64,000 bases of DNA from Gigaspora margarita (taxonomy: Eukaryota; Glomeromycota; Glomeromycetes; Diversisporales; Gigasporaceae), in assembly GCA_009809945.1 (NCBI GenBank), contig WTPW01000156.1:389473-453472 (forward strand). The letters are read 5' to 3'. The translations under genes were made by a program, and so were the position numbers. The notes beneath the pieces were generated by a model. It did not search any database. It was not told the DNA's origin and worked only from the letters and a program-made list of their open reading frames with translations. Below are positions 21,336-32,840 of this stretch, piece by piece (position 1 is the first letter of the stretch; each line of letters opens with the position of its first letter).

Positions 21336-23335
21336 GATTGTTTGTAAAAGAGTTCTGTTCTCAAAATAAGGTCCTTATGATTGTTTATATGCCAAGACTA
21401 TGTGCAACGTACAATATTATTAAATTTAACACTAACAGGTTTTTTACTGAACGAGGGGTAACCGAAGTGTTACTAAATTTGTTCCACAATATACATTTAC
21501 GTACGTATGTACTTTTTCAAAGCCACATTTTAAATCATTTAAAGTAATTTATTTTTTAAGTATGTGTAATGCAAAATTTCACGTTCAAAAAATTTCGCTT
21601 AAAAAGTAAATACGCGAGTACATGTGTTACAATATTATACTTAGCTATTAAAATAAGATTTTTTGAATTCTTTCTATATATATATTTAAAAAACTTTTTT
21701 TTAATGCATTGCAAAGCCACATCTCTTGGCACCGAAGATCAAGCCGATCCTATTGGTTACGAACTACTAAAAGTTGCTTACTGATATGATTGAAGAGAAC
21801 TTAAATCAATAAGGCTCCGATTGTGAACAAAGAAAATTTTATTTAATTTCATAGGAGGAAGTTTGTCTGATTGGCTAGTGTAAATAATTATCCGTGTGAC
21901 TTATATATACATTTTAAAGTACTTTTTTAAGAACGTGGCGTTTCACCACAAACACCACCATTAATAACTTTAAAAAACCGTTTTCGTTTACTATGCAAAA
22001 CAATCCTAAAATTATCCCAACATTAAGATAAAAACTTTACTTAGAAGACAAAATATACCACCATTTATTGATTCATACCATTATATTGAGAATAAAGGTA
22101 ACTGTGAACGTTTTCATTCAAGACTGCTTTATTACGTTAGGTTTGAATCAGCTTTTATTATTAAGGTTGAATTTGAATAAGAACAAGGGTATTGTAGAAG
22201 AAGGTCCAGGTTCAATACTTTGAATATATTAAGTTCTTGCATTTTGTTTGGGCCCGTCAACTTTTATAAGTTTCGGCTTATATAGATTGTAGATTGTATT
22301 AATGTGTTTAGGTTTATTAATAATAACTAACTACTATTTTTACCCGCTTTACGTGTTTCTATTTGTCCTAAATATATTTGTGACAAATCAAATCTTTTAT
22401 AAAACATTAATTTATAAATTTCATACGAAGTTTCATCATTTCTAATAATATTTAAGCGATGAATTTTTTTAAAAATTATCACGGGTGATCACGGGAGGAT
22501 CAAGAACAGTGTAATATATGACACAGCAGATTATCCGATAACAATTAAAGGGTTTCACATCCGCGTTTTTTTTTTTTAATGTGTACAATTCGGAGAACCA
22601 AATCCGATCTTTAATTTTACTGGAGTTTCAATCCCTTCTTTCCTTGCGAGAGTTATTTTCATTCAGAGCTTTCAACCATCACTAAGGGTTACACCTCCAA
22701 TTTTTTCACGCCGATCCTTTCACCGGATCTTACCCAAATAAGGACTAGTAATAAAATAAAAATAAAAAATATTTAACTAAAAAAAGAAAATTTTTTTAAG
22801 TGTAACGGTTAATAACCAACAGGAGGAGTTAGTAACTGCCAGTGAAAGTAGTAAACCATTAGAGATGCAGTAGAGTTATCTCAATAAACTTTATGCATAA
22901 GACCAGTTACGCTAAAAGCCATATGAATCGCATTGTACTATATTTATTGCAAGAATAACGATAATTAATTGTGTAAATATATTTCTTGCAGAACTTTTTA
23001 ATATCAACATTAATTAAGAACCTTATTTCTTATCAAATTTTAGTAATAATGAACCAATTTTTTTCGTAAATTAAGGCCACGCAAAATTAAATTTTCGATT
23101 TTTTTTTTTTTAATTTACTGTAAATTAAATTTTTCCGTCAGACAATTACGGGAAATTAAGGTCTCCATCGGGTGACACCGGATGAGATAGCGGAAAAAAA
23201 TAAATGTCAAAAATCGAATAATTGGCACGATTGGGATCTAAAAATAAATAAATAATAAATTAAAAAATTTTTGAAAAATTGAAAATGGGTTGGCGGATAA
23301 TGCAAAACGAAAAATTGGCCCAATCAGAACTTACA
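21336..23335. other. Upstream region of the alpha-kinase gene; possible exon pieces
   Basis: This stretch includes the kinase promoter (minus strand), but no strong core element could be fixed. Two plus-strand pieces look protein-like: about 21708-21784 (SLGTEDQADPIGYELLKVAY) and about 22028-22180 (IKTLLRRQNIPPFIDSYHYI, ending AFIIKVEFE). Both are short, lack a firm start and could be exons or debris. The block 22480-22740 is relatively G+C-rich and unassigned. From 22750 to 23335 the sequence is A+T-rich with no feature. Confidence 0.4.
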
Positions 23336-23353
23336 AAATAATAATTCAATGAT

Positions 23354-23592
23354 ACATACCCAAAATTAGAACTTAGGTGAATGATAGGAGAAGCATAGAT
23401 CAGAGAGTAATAGGCAATACCCCTAGTTGGATTGCAGGTATGGCAGCTAGTGTAGAACCTTCGGGCGGACTACTTAAATTAGGCACCAAAAGTGCACGTG
23501 TGGCTAGTTGTACACTCATTTATGTAACAAATATCATAAAAACCTAATAAAACCGAAGCTGCAAAGTAATAATAATACTAATAATAAATAAT
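23354..23592 (+). mobile_element. 5'-truncated tRNA-SINE, copy F
   Basis: This 239-bp insertion matches, in plus orientation, the 3' part of the SINEs at 4640-5610 and 29301-30860 (shared motifs ATTGCAGGTATGGCAGCTAG and CCACACGTG-type blocks). It is flanked by a perfect 18-bp direct repeat AAATAATAATTCAATGAT (23336-23353 and 23593-23610) and ends in an AAT-repeat tail. Truncation at the 5' end with a tail and long target duplication is the signature of LINE-driven reverse transcription. The perfect duplication suggests a recent event. Confidence 0.85.
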
Positions 23593-23617
23593 AAATAATA
23601 ATTCAATGATGTAATGA

Positions 23618-23838
23618 TGATTAATTTATTGCGGTTTACAAAATTCTGTAAATTTTGCAGATCATCAAAAAATGAAATCGTTTGCGATTTCTAGATACGA
23701 TTTCTTAAAACTACTCCGATATGACAAGTTCATGCTCAGATATCGGAGTATTTTAAGAAATTTGAGAAATCGCAAGTGATTTATTGTTTTTTTGATGATC
23801 TGCAAATTTACGAATTTTGCAAACTGCGCAATAATCAT
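23618..23838. mobile_element. Palindromic MITE near 23.7 kb
   Basis: Inverted arms of about 55 bp share TTATTGCG at the ends, TTTRCAAAATTC, and an inner TTGCAGATCATCAAAAAA block. The loop contains a second inverted pair (CTCCGATATG / ATATCGGAG). Boundaries are within a few bases; no clean target duplication was fixed. Confidence 0.7.
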
Positions 23839-24614
23839 ATTTTTCGAACCTTAAAAAATGTGGCTAGAGGAATCTTTCAAGTTCAATTTTATTGGTAATG
23901 ATAATTGATTTATTAGATTAAAGCCAAGATATTAAATGCTGTAACTCAATGGGAAGGTTTGATTATTAAAATTGATATTCGTAATTATTTAATAAATATT
24001 TATAAATATTATGTGACTTCATGTTACTCATGATCATTTTCATAAACAAGATAAATTAAGATAAATTAATGTTTAATAATTATTATGCGGTTTCATAACG
24101 GTTTCAGGTTTCATAAGCGATTCATAAGGAATTATAACTAAGACAAGCAGTGTTAGCAATTGCGTGAATTTGGACATATAAAATTTATATGTCCGTATGT
24201 CCATGTCAAAATGAAATTTTTATTGGGATAGTCCAAATGCCAACGATGAAGGCAACAATTAAATACAATCAATAATTCAATTTTATCAGGGACATGCAAT
24301 ATCATTTCTAGTTAACCGATTATCATGCAATATCACATACATGATTGAATTAAATTTTATGAAATATTTTTTAACAATCACCAAATAAAAAAAATCCGAC
24401 CATATAGTTTGGTTCAGAAAATCTTTATTATGATCCTGAAAACTTTGTGGGCTCGTAAATTTAACAAGATTGTTATAAATTAAGGGCATGATAAAAATCA
24501 ATAACTGATACCATTTTTTTAATAAACGATACAGTATTATTATTGATCTCACAAATACGCTTGTCCGAAATCTTCACTTTTGCTAACCATCATTGTTGAA
24601 TTTGTAATAAAGGC
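23839..24614. other. No supported feature
   Basis: A+T-rich intergenic sequence. The 88-codon minus-strand ORF at 24286-24552 has no recognisable motif and a composition expected of chance translation. Confidence 0.45.
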
Positions 24615-25203
24615 TACCATAAATTCTCGAAATAACAGGCATCTGCGCGTTATTTTGAATACGTGGGCGCTATTTCGAGTACGCTCATGGTGTTATTTTG
24701 AATATATAAATACCTTCAAACTTATTTAATAAGGTGTTTCAGTGCTAATGTTCAGGATTCTGATTCTGAATTAAATTATCGACACATTTATTCGAATCAG
24801 TGATTATAAATCCTATTAATTTTATGCGTAACCTTATTTATATGATCATAAATTTTCTTTCGAAATTCTATACCTAATCATCAAAAAACAAGCCTGCTTT
24901 TTATCTTAGAATAACTCCTATTCATTTTCTGATTTCGAGATTTCAAACTAAAACCATAGATTCTTAATACTGAATTGTTAATTGTTGACCTTAGAGAAGG
25001 AATGTAAAACTGAAGGACATTTTGCTTATTATTGGATTAAGGTCAATTGAACTATATATATGATGTGATATAAATGTATATGGTGGGGTGTGTGTTATTT
25101 TGGGCGTGCATGGGCGTTATTTCAAAACCACCTATGCTATTTTTGGAGGGTGCAATTTTCGAAATAACGCTCATGCATGTTATTTCAAGAATTTATGATA
25201 ATC
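24615..25203. mobile_element. MITE with TAYCATAAATTCT ends
   Basis: The left end (TACCATAAATTCTCGAAATA) and the complement of the right end (TATCATAAATTCTTGAAATA) are inverted repeats continuing with GCGTTATTT / GCGTTATTTCG blocks. The arms contain tandem CGTTATTTYGARTA motifs. About 590 bp, non-coding; the 89-codon ORF at 25074-25343 runs through its end and is incidental. Confidence 0.65.
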
Positions 25204-25261
25204 ATTTATTACTGGCTAATCTTATCAATGATTTTATAACAAATTACAGGTGTTCTCAAGG

Positions 25262-25574
25262 GGTCCATATTATTTCACTGAAAATCACTTCACAGACATC
25301 TCATTTCACCACAAATTATTCACTAACAAGTTCATTTTACTGACAGTTCATTTAACTGAAACTCATTTCACTGACAAGTTTTTCTATAAAGCACACTAAC
25401 TTTAACCCTAATTTTACCCTGACCCTACCCCAACCCTAATGACAATGACCATAATTACTTTGTTGGTGAAATGAGCTTTGGTGAAATGAACTATTGGTAA
25501 ATGAACTTGTCAGTGAATAATTTGTTGGTGAAATAGGTGTCTGTGAAGTAATTTTTGGTGAAATGATTGCCACC
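25262..25574. mobile_element. Mutator-like MITE with TTCACTGACAAG repeats
   Basis: The 313-bp element is flanked by a perfect 10-bp direct repeat TGTTCTCAAG (25252-25261 and 25575-25584). The long inverted arms are built of tandem motifs such as TCATTTCACC, TTATTCACTRACAAGTTCAT and TCACAGACA. Target duplications of 9-11 bp with long inverted repeats suggest Mutator-type mobilisation. A short CCCTAA-rich loop separates the arms. Confidence 0.8.
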
Positions 25575-25672
25575 TGTTCTCAAGCATCTCAATAATTGAT
25601 TTAATAATGATCATGATAATTAACATCAAGTGCTTAAACATACTTCTTTTTCTTTTGCTTGTGATCTTCAAT

Positions 25673-25770
25673 ATGCCAACCAAAACAACCAAAAGAACTA
25701 AACAAAATTCTATTCAACCAACTGCTGAAACTTCAACTTTAGTTGCATCAGCTTCTCCTTTAGATGATTA
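25673..25770 (+). CDS. Possible N-terminal coding exon cut by a MITE
   Basis: From the ATG at 25673 the frame reads MPTKTTKRTKQNSIQPTAET and then STLVASASPLDDY, up to the left end of the TA-flanked element at 25771. The Thr/Ser/Lys-rich composition is that of a disordered N-terminus and is unlike the surrounding sequence. An alternative upstream Met at 25607 adds a hydrophobic stretch. Past the element (from 28090) mixed-composition translation such as LVAIATES appears, but no continuation can be proven. It could be a gene disrupted by the insertion or old coding debris. Confidence 0.35.
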
Positions 25771-26739
25771 CAGTCTGATCTCTTTATAGTCACACCCTAT
25801 ATAGTCACACCTTTATATATTGTGCAATGGATTTAAATTTATTAAAAAAACCTCATTATAGTCTCAAATCACTTATAATCATCATCACAAAAATTTTTAT
25901 AATTTTTTGTCAATTTTATTAATAATAAACCTTGTTATAATTACTGATTTTGAATAAATATGGATTATAAAATTTGATTGGCCAATATTCATATACATGT
26001 TTATTTAAAATTTTCTATAAAATTCTTAAGGAATTGAAAGCAAAGAATTTTTGATCAGTGGCCCAATTTGGATGAAACAACCACCAAAATGTTCATCTTG
26101 ATGAAATAATTCTGATGAACCCAAGATCTTTAAAACCCAATCACAATTTACTGAAATTGTTAAGGATTTGTGTCACTTTACATGTTTAAGAATTGATTAA
26201 ATTAAACATCTGAATGAAAATTCCTTAATGATATTAGTATTTTGTAGTTGGATTTGGATGATTTTAGATTTTTAGCATTGTTTTATTAAGTCAAACACTC
26301 TAGTAGTCATTTTATCCAAATTGGACTACTAGATAATAAGTTATTTACTATTAAATTTTTTAATAGTATTTCAAATATGCACAAATATATTATTTATTGG
26401 CTTTTGGTCATATGACTATAACAAGATATTTTATTTATAGTCACACCTCTATACTAGGGTTCCAAAGTTTGATCTGGGTTTGATTTGAGTTTGATCAAAC
26501 CCCAAATCAAACCAAACTCAATCTATAAATTTAATAAAGTTTGAAATCAAACCAAACTCAAATAAAAAAATAATCAAATTCAAACCAAACCCAAATTTCA
26601 TACAAAGTTTGATTTGAGTTTGATTTGAAGTTTGCAAACTAGTTTGAGTTTGAATAATATAAAATATTTTTAAATTTTAACCAAGTTTCTTAATTCTTAC
26701 TTTGTATTTAAGTAAACTTGTTTAAAATATAAAAAGATA

Positions 26740-27282
26740 CTTTATGTTTCCAAAAATAAGCTACCTTTTTTGGACAATTTTGGACACTTAAAATCTGGGG
26801 TAGCATATTTTCTAATATAATTAATTTTTGGTCAGTCGTCAATAGTTGTTACATAGTAAAGTCTAAATTTTACTATATAAATCAATTATTAGCGCTTAAG
26901 TAGACTTGTTTGGAAGACTTAGCTACATATATGCTAAAAGTTTCATCAAAATAGGAGTACTTTTTATTATTTGACTTATGTTTTTCAAATATATTTTGTT
27001 AATAAAATTTTAATCTCTTCATTGAACGTAAAAATTAAAAACCAATTAATAAAAAGTTCTCTAATTTTGCTATAAATTTAGAGAATGCATATTGGGATCT
27101 TCTGAATAAGTTTACTTAAGTGATTCTAATCAATTTGCTTAGTAAAGTTTGGACTGTACTATATAGCAACTTTCATTGATTGTGGGGTAGCTTATTTTTT
27201 GGTCAAAGATGTTGTTGAATTTTTTGACGAATAGAAGAGAGTAGTTTATTTTTGGAAGTAGCTTATTTTTGGCAATATACAG
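26740..27282. mobile_element. Palindromic AATAAGCTACC MITE, copy P1
   Basis: The inverted ends CCAAAAATAAGCTACC and GTAGCTTATTTTTGG are followed by the outer CAATATACAG, with TA at both sides. The arms are inverted copies over about 250 bp (shared TAGTAAAGTC, CTTAAGT and AAAGTTCTC-type blocks). It lies inside the element 26455-28029. Confidence 0.8.
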
Positions 27283-27293
27283 TATTTATATTA

Positions 27294-27839
27294 CTGCATG
27301 CTTCTGAAAATAAGCTACCTTTTTTGGACGATTTGGGACACAAAAAATCTGGGTTGCTTATTTTGGATAAAATCAATTTTTGGTCAATTGCCAATAGTAG
27401 TTACATAGTAAAGTCGAAATTCTACTAAATAAATCTATTATTAGCACTTAAGTAAACTTATTTGAAGACCAAACTACACCTATTCTGAAATTTCATCAAA
27501 ATATAAATACTTTTTATTATTTGACTTTTAATTTTTACGTTCAATGAATATATTTTGTTAATAAAATTTTAATCTCTTTATTTAATGTAAATATTAAATT
27601 CCAATTAATAAAAAGTTCTTCAATTTCATTGTAAATTTTAAGATATACGTATTTTGATCTTCTGAATAAGTTTACTTAAAAGACTTTAATCGATTTGCTT
27701 AGTAAAATTTGGACTTTACTATATAGCAACTTTTATCGATCGTGGTTAGCTTATTTTTAGGTCAATGTTTTTGCATTTTTTGACCAAAATAGAGGGGGTA
27801 GTTTATTTTCAGAGGTAGCTTATTTTTGGCAATATACAG
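27294..27839. mobile_element. Palindromic AATAAGCTACC MITE, copy P2
   Basis: Same family, length and orientation as P1, with TA at both ends. The left end reads CTGCATGCTTCTGAAAATAA and the right end GGCAATATACAG. P1 and P2 are separated by only 11 bp, which suggests insertion of one beside the other in the same target. Confidence 0.8.
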
Positions 27840-28091
27840 TATACAAACTCAAACTAGTTTGTAAACTTCAAACTCAAACTCAAATCAAACTCAAATTTAA
27901 CTAAAAAGTTTGCTTCAAATCAAACTCAAATATTTTTTTAATGCTAGTTTGAGATTGGTTTAATTTGAAATTAAATCAAACTCAAACTTGGTCTAAATTT
28001 TGATTTGATCTGGGTTTATAGGAACCCTACTCTATACAATCGCCAAAATGGGATGTGATAGACTTGGTGATTATAGAGAGGTCAGACTGTA

Positions 28092-29285
28092 TACAATTTA
28101 AATTTTTGGTTGCAATAGCAACAGAATCCAATTTATCGAATCATTAGTGAAAGTTGCTTTACAGCAACAAGAAGTAATTTTTTTTGTATTATTATTATTA
28201 TTATTATTTTAAAAGATGTTATATTTATTATGTTCATATCAAGGTATTGATCATTTGTTTTAAAAGATTTAAACATTAACAATAGAATGGTAATTTTTGG
28301 ATTGAATAGAAACTTGTTAAGAATTTGTTGTTTATTAATAACAAAATTTTGACAAAAATTAGTGGTTTGTATCTTACTGATTTTTTTATTACAATAGCAG
28401 CTCATTTGATTCATTTATTTGATTTCTGACTAACTAAAAATTTACTTCTGATTTATTGAGTAAGTGTTTGAAAATACTTACTTTATAAAAAAAAACCATG
28501 TGTAAAATATATAGTAAATATATAAAAAATATATAGAAAATTTAAAAATACACAGAAAAAATATTTAAAAAATGCTACAAACTATTGCAATTCTCACTTT
28601 TTTAGCAGTATATAGTAAATGTATAAATATAGAGAAAATATACCAAAAGCTACAACTTACTATATATTTTCTATATACTGTATATTTTTTAAATAAACCT
28701 TTTTTATAGAGTTATATGATCCTATTTGTCATACTAATAATATAATTATTATTAGCATATTTTAAAATGAAAAAAGTTTTAAAACTTGTAGTAAGTTCAT
28801 TCAAAAATATTAATGCTTAGAACAACTTTTAAATCCAAATTAAATCCTTTGCATTTACTTTTTAAATAATTTTATTTATTAATAATTGATAAGATAATCT
28901 ATATAGTGCTTTTGTATTTTGATGAATTTATTCTCAAAACCTGAACTATTTTACAAAATAAAATTTCAATTTCACATCCAATTTTACAAATAATTTAAAT
29001 AATTTGCAAAATTTATAGAACTTTGTTTAATTGGCTGATGCAATTAAATTGCCAGAAATAACTAATTTATATAGTTTAAAGTACTTTTTGAGAATATAAA
29101 ATTTTACTAAAAAAAACTACTATATTACTACTCTAAAAATTTTACTACTATTTTACTGGCAATTAGATTTTGTGATCAGATGTAATGTGAAGAAATGCAA
29201 AGATCAAAACAAACAAAAAATCATTTATAAATCAACATTTTGTCTATGAAACTGCTTATCATGTACTAACAAAATATTTTCTTTA
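28092..29285. other. No supported gene; ATT-repeat and TATATAG-rich sequence
   Basis: The stretch 28186-28210 is an ATT microsatellite. The stretch 28500-28690 contains inverted TATATAGTAAAT / ATTTTCTATATA segments. The 93-codon minus-strand ORF at 28133-28414 reads through the microsatellite (a run of Ile) and is not credible as a gene. Confidence 0.45.
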
Positions 29286-29300
29286 CTAAATTTTGGTATT

Positions 29301-30860
29301 TTTTTTTTTAATTTCAAAGTGCCCATCTTGGAACTCAGGATTTTTATTCAAAATACTAGGGCCATCAGTAACCTACATAGAGGTCACTGGTATTTGTTAT
29401 ATCGACAAGTATCCAACTAGCCACATGTACACTTTTGGTGTCTAATTTAAGTGGTCTGCCCTAAGGTTCCACACTAGCTGCTATACCTGCAACCCAACTA
29501 TGGGAATTGCCTATTTAAACCTCTGATCCATGTCCCTTCTGCAAACCCATCTTGTATCACCAGAACAGTCCTAGCACTCAGTCAGTCAGACAGTTCTGAA
29601 TGCTTATCCATTGTTCTTAGGACCTAGCCAGATAATCCTGGTCTTGTTATCCTTAGAAGAAACTTGGTAGAGCAGTACCTGTCCCACCAGATATTCACCT
29701 ATATTTTGGTAATGATGTACTCACCGAGGCTTGCACTTGGAGTCAGGGCTAACCATTAAACCCAACCATTACCTCTTCTGCTCTTGCAAGATTCACTCTG
29801 ATCCCAGTACCCACCTCACCATCCTACAGTCCTTAGGGAAGTGCAGTAAATCACATAATTATCTAGGGGCTTGTCCATCTATCACGTCTTATATATATAT
29901 GTATAAACAGCTAATAATATTGAAGCAAAATTAATTTTAGTTAATTGCAGATAGTTGCTATATAGTAAAGTCTAAATTCTACTATGTCAATCTATAATTA
30001 TCGATTAAGTAAACTTGTTTGGAAGACCAAAATATACATACTCTAAATTGAAGAAATTTTTATTATTTAACTTTTAATTTTTACATTCGTCAAATATATT
30101 TTTTTAAAAAATTTTAATTTTCTGTCGAACATAAAAATCAAAAGTCAATTTATAAAAAATTCTCTAATGCTTATGAAATTTTATAACAAGTATATTTTGA
30201 CCTTCTGAATAAGTTTACTTAAGCGACTTTAATTGATTTGCTTAGTAAAATTTAGACTTTACTATGTAGCAACTTTTGTCAATTATGGCGTAGCTTATTT
30301 TCAGGTCAAAGCTATTTTTGAGTTTTATGAAATTTGATTGGTCAACAGTCCTATCACAGGGGGTAAGGACCTATGTAAACCCTAATCATGTAATTTACTG
30401 CACTTTCCTTATACTGAATTCACAACTTCCAAACCAGTTAGCCCAGAAGGGTCGATATGGTTTTCTTCCCTTGGTACCTACTGCTAAAACATAGATCCTT
30501 TGCCTCTAGTGTGACTAAGTGGCCAGGTTGGTACCTCTTCTCGAGGGTCATATCATTTGATTTTATGGCTCTGGTTTCTAATATTTTAGCTTTGGTAGCA
30601 CTATTGAAGATCTTCACTATCTCCTTACTTAGGACTTGCCAAATGAGTTTCTATTTCTCCAGTTTTTTTGATTTTGTGCGCCTGAAAGCTCCTATTCAAG
30701 ATGGTGTACCAAGGGCTATAGGTAATGTACCCAACCGATTAATAAGAAAGAGCTACCAGAACACAAATCTATTTTTTCAAAGTATCGGCAGTGGAATTTG
30801 AACCCTACACCTGCCACTTGGGAGTAACAACTTATTAACTTCTCTAAGTTGCTACACTCT
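29301..30860 (-). mobile_element. tRNA-derived SINE, copy B, split by a MITE
   Basis: Direct repeats CTAAATTTTGGTATT (29286-29300) and CTAAATTTTAGTATT (30861-30875) flank it, with one mismatch. The head on the minus strand shows A-box-like AACTTAGAGAAGTTAATAAG and the B box GGTGTAGGGTTCAAATTCC. A palindromic element of 567 bp (29839-30405) interrupts the body; without it the SINE is 993 bp, close to the 971 bp of copy A. The plus-strand ORFs at 29731-29934 and 30457-30801 are antisense shadows. Confidence 0.85.
29839..30405. mobile_element. Palindromic MITE with AAGTGCAG ends, inside SINE B
   Basis: The ends AAGTGCAGTAAATCACATAA and (complement) AAGTGCAGTAAATTACATGA are inverted repeats. CCTTA occurs on both sides and is the likely target duplication, though three extra G residues precede the left end. 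The core arms match the AATAAGCTACC family. It postdates SINE B, which it splits. Confidence 0.75.
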
Positions 30861-30875
30861 CTAAATTTTAGTATT

Positions 30876-31235
30876 AAGAAAGCATCTTTTTAATCTAATT
30901 TAATAGCAAACCCTAACACTAATTTAACTATGAAAATTTTTTAGCAAAATTTTTTTTAAGTTAGTATCTTATTTTGATTTTTCTAATTATATTACATTAT
31001 ACCAAAGTGCAATTCGCTATTGGATAATTTCCATGTGATTAAGATTATTAAACAATTGTCACTTAGGTCAAAAAAAGCTGAAGCTACAACTACCAAGTAA
31101 GCTACTAAATAAAATTTAAATTCTGGATTCTACTCAATAGATTTTTTATTATTCATTCTTTGATTAACTACATTAACTACTTAATTAATCATAATAAATT
31201 GAGTAGCATTTTGATCAATAGCTAATTATAAAAAG
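30876..31235. other. No feature seen
   Basis: A+T-rich sequence without ORF, hairpin or recognisable repeat boundary. Confidence 0.5.
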
Positions 31236-32455
31236 TTACACAAAGTTAATTTTTCACTTTGCATTACTCACTGTCCTATTTTTCAATTTTTTTTCAATTT
31301 TTTTCAGATCCCAATTGTGGCAATTGTTTAATTTTTGATATCAGTTTTTTCCTCTCTATTTTATCCAGGTGCTACCCAATAGAGACCTTAATTTTCTGTA
31401 ATTGTCCAATTGGTCTAACAGGAAAAATATTACTGCTAGCCTAATTTTTTAATTCTTTGTTATATAAAATAAAAATTAATCTTGTATAACCATAAATGTG
31501 AATATTATTCTATTTGTAGTAAATTTTAAAAAATTCTGTTTATCTATTCTGAATTTTAAAATCCATATAATGCAAAATAAAAAATTAACTTTGTGTGGCC
31601 TAAGAAAACTGCCTAAGAAAACCCTTATTCTGGAGTTAAGTCTAATAAATTATAAATATAAAAACTACTATCTGAGGACCCTGAACATCTTTTATATGGG
31701 TCATAATTGGATTTTGGCCAATTTTGGTCCAATTTACTAAAAATGCCAAAATATATTTGTTTAAATAACTTTTGATCTAGTGATCAGAATTGAATAAACT
31801 TTTTTTGTTAGATGTGCCTCACTGAGAGCTTCATTTTTAAAAAATGTTTATTCAAATTGGACCACTAAATGCCAAGATAATTGCCAAAACCTGTTTTTAG
31901 CTTTTCAAATTTTAGGGGTTTTTGCTAAAAAAATTAAGTATGATCTCTGTACTAGATGTTTAGGGTCCTACTATCTGGTATTTTTTTTGACCTGACTGTT
32001 TTTAGTTCATTGTGCTAGATTTTCTATCCTATTATGAGTTCTAATGAAATCTGATAACTTTTATAAGAGTCTATCATAATTTTTTTAATTTTAAATTAAT
32101 CACAATATTAAAATACAGTTTTTGGTTGCAAAATTAGAACCTTTGACCAATCAAGTTCAAATAGTAGGCCATACAACCCAATTTTTTTAAGTTTTAATTG
32201 TATCAATTATTCCATTTTTGCTATTTAATTTTTTCATAAATCTATCCAGTGTGATCTTAATTTTCTGAAATTACTGATAAATACAGTAAAAAAAATCTAC
32301 ATTTCTGATTCCATATTTTGCAAAATGAAAAATTAATTTGTGAGGCCTTAGATATAAATATAAATCTATTAATTTATAGTAAATTTAAAAAAAAAACTAT
32401 ACTAAAATTTCGGAACACAGATTATACAAAATGAAAAATTAACTTTGTATAGACT
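31236..32455. repeat. Palindromic repeat with ACAAAGTTAATTTTTCA ends
   Basis: TTACACAAAGTTAATTTTTC at the left and its inverted counterpart near 32430-32450 mark the arms. Similar sequence also occurs internally near 31570 and 32325, so several units are involved. A second locus of the family is at 60500-61040. An AGGACCC MITE is nested at 31675-31969. ORFs at 31259-31444 and 31498-31740 follow the repeat and are not gene-like. Confidence 0.55.
31675..31969. mobile_element. hAT-like MITE, AGGACCC family, copy 2
   Basis: The element runs from AGGACCCTG to GGGTCCT and is flanked by the perfect 8-bp duplication ACTATCTG (31667-31674 and 31970-31977). Its 295-bp body is in opposite orientation to copies 1 and 3, sharing TTTGGCCAATTTTGGTCC and AATTGGACCACTA blocks. 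Confidence 0.88.
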
Positions 32456-32639
32456 AATGTATATTGTTTCAAAATTTAAGAATAACTTAGATCAATTTGA
32501 AATTAACCTAAATTGCAGAACAATCTGATTTAATTAAGTGATAACTCTAGCATTTTTATTGTCCATACTGTGTAAACAACTTTAATTGTCCTTGAATTTT
32601 TTATATCTTCTAACAAAGGTTTCTTAATGACTATGTGAT

Positions 32640-32840
32640 TAAACTTGTATTACAAATCCTCAAAATTTTTTCAAGTGATTAGTGATTATTTATTTTTTTT
32701 CAGTTGATTACTTGTTGAAACTAAATCATTTAATTGATTAATTAATAAGTTTCAACTAATTGATTAATTAATTAATCAATTAGTTGCAACTAATCTATAT
32801 TTAATAGTTCTTAGCTAATTAACTAATCAATTTTTTAACT
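32640..32840. repeat. Degenerate TTAATTGA-type repeat
   Basis: Repeated TTGATTAATTAAT / ATTAATCAATTAGTT units in both orientations form a small hairpin-like region around 32760. It resembles a decayed relative of the TTAGTCGA minisatellite at 15687-16290. Confidence 0.5.

Larger units (their letters stand above)
26455..28029. mobile_element. hAT-like element with minisatellite arms, TAGGGTTCC ends, copy 2
   Basis: Perfect 9-bp ends TAGGGTTCC / GGAACCCTA are flanked by the perfect 8-bp duplication CTCTATAC (26447-26454, 28030-28037). The outer parts consist of diverged CAAACTCAAATC / GTTTGATTTGAG units. The middle holds two 545-bp MITEs in the same orientation, 11 bp apart. It shares end sequence, duplication length and body style with the 15029-15324 element. 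Confidence 0.85.
25771..28089. mobile_element. Tc1/mariner-like MITE, CAGTC family, copy 2, interrupted
   Basis: The left end CAGTCTGATCTCTTTATAGTC and the right end (complement CAGTCTGACCTCTCTATAATC) are inverted repeats flanked by TA (25769-25770, 28090-28091). The element's own sequence covers about 25771-26446 and 28038-28089. The rest is a nested hAT-like element with two further MITEs. Internal TATAGTCACACC motifs match the copy at 49958. Confidence 0.8.

Noticed and set aside
28133-28414. 93-codon minus-strand ORF
   Set aside because: Reads through an ATT microsatellite (run of Ile) and has no recognisable motif.
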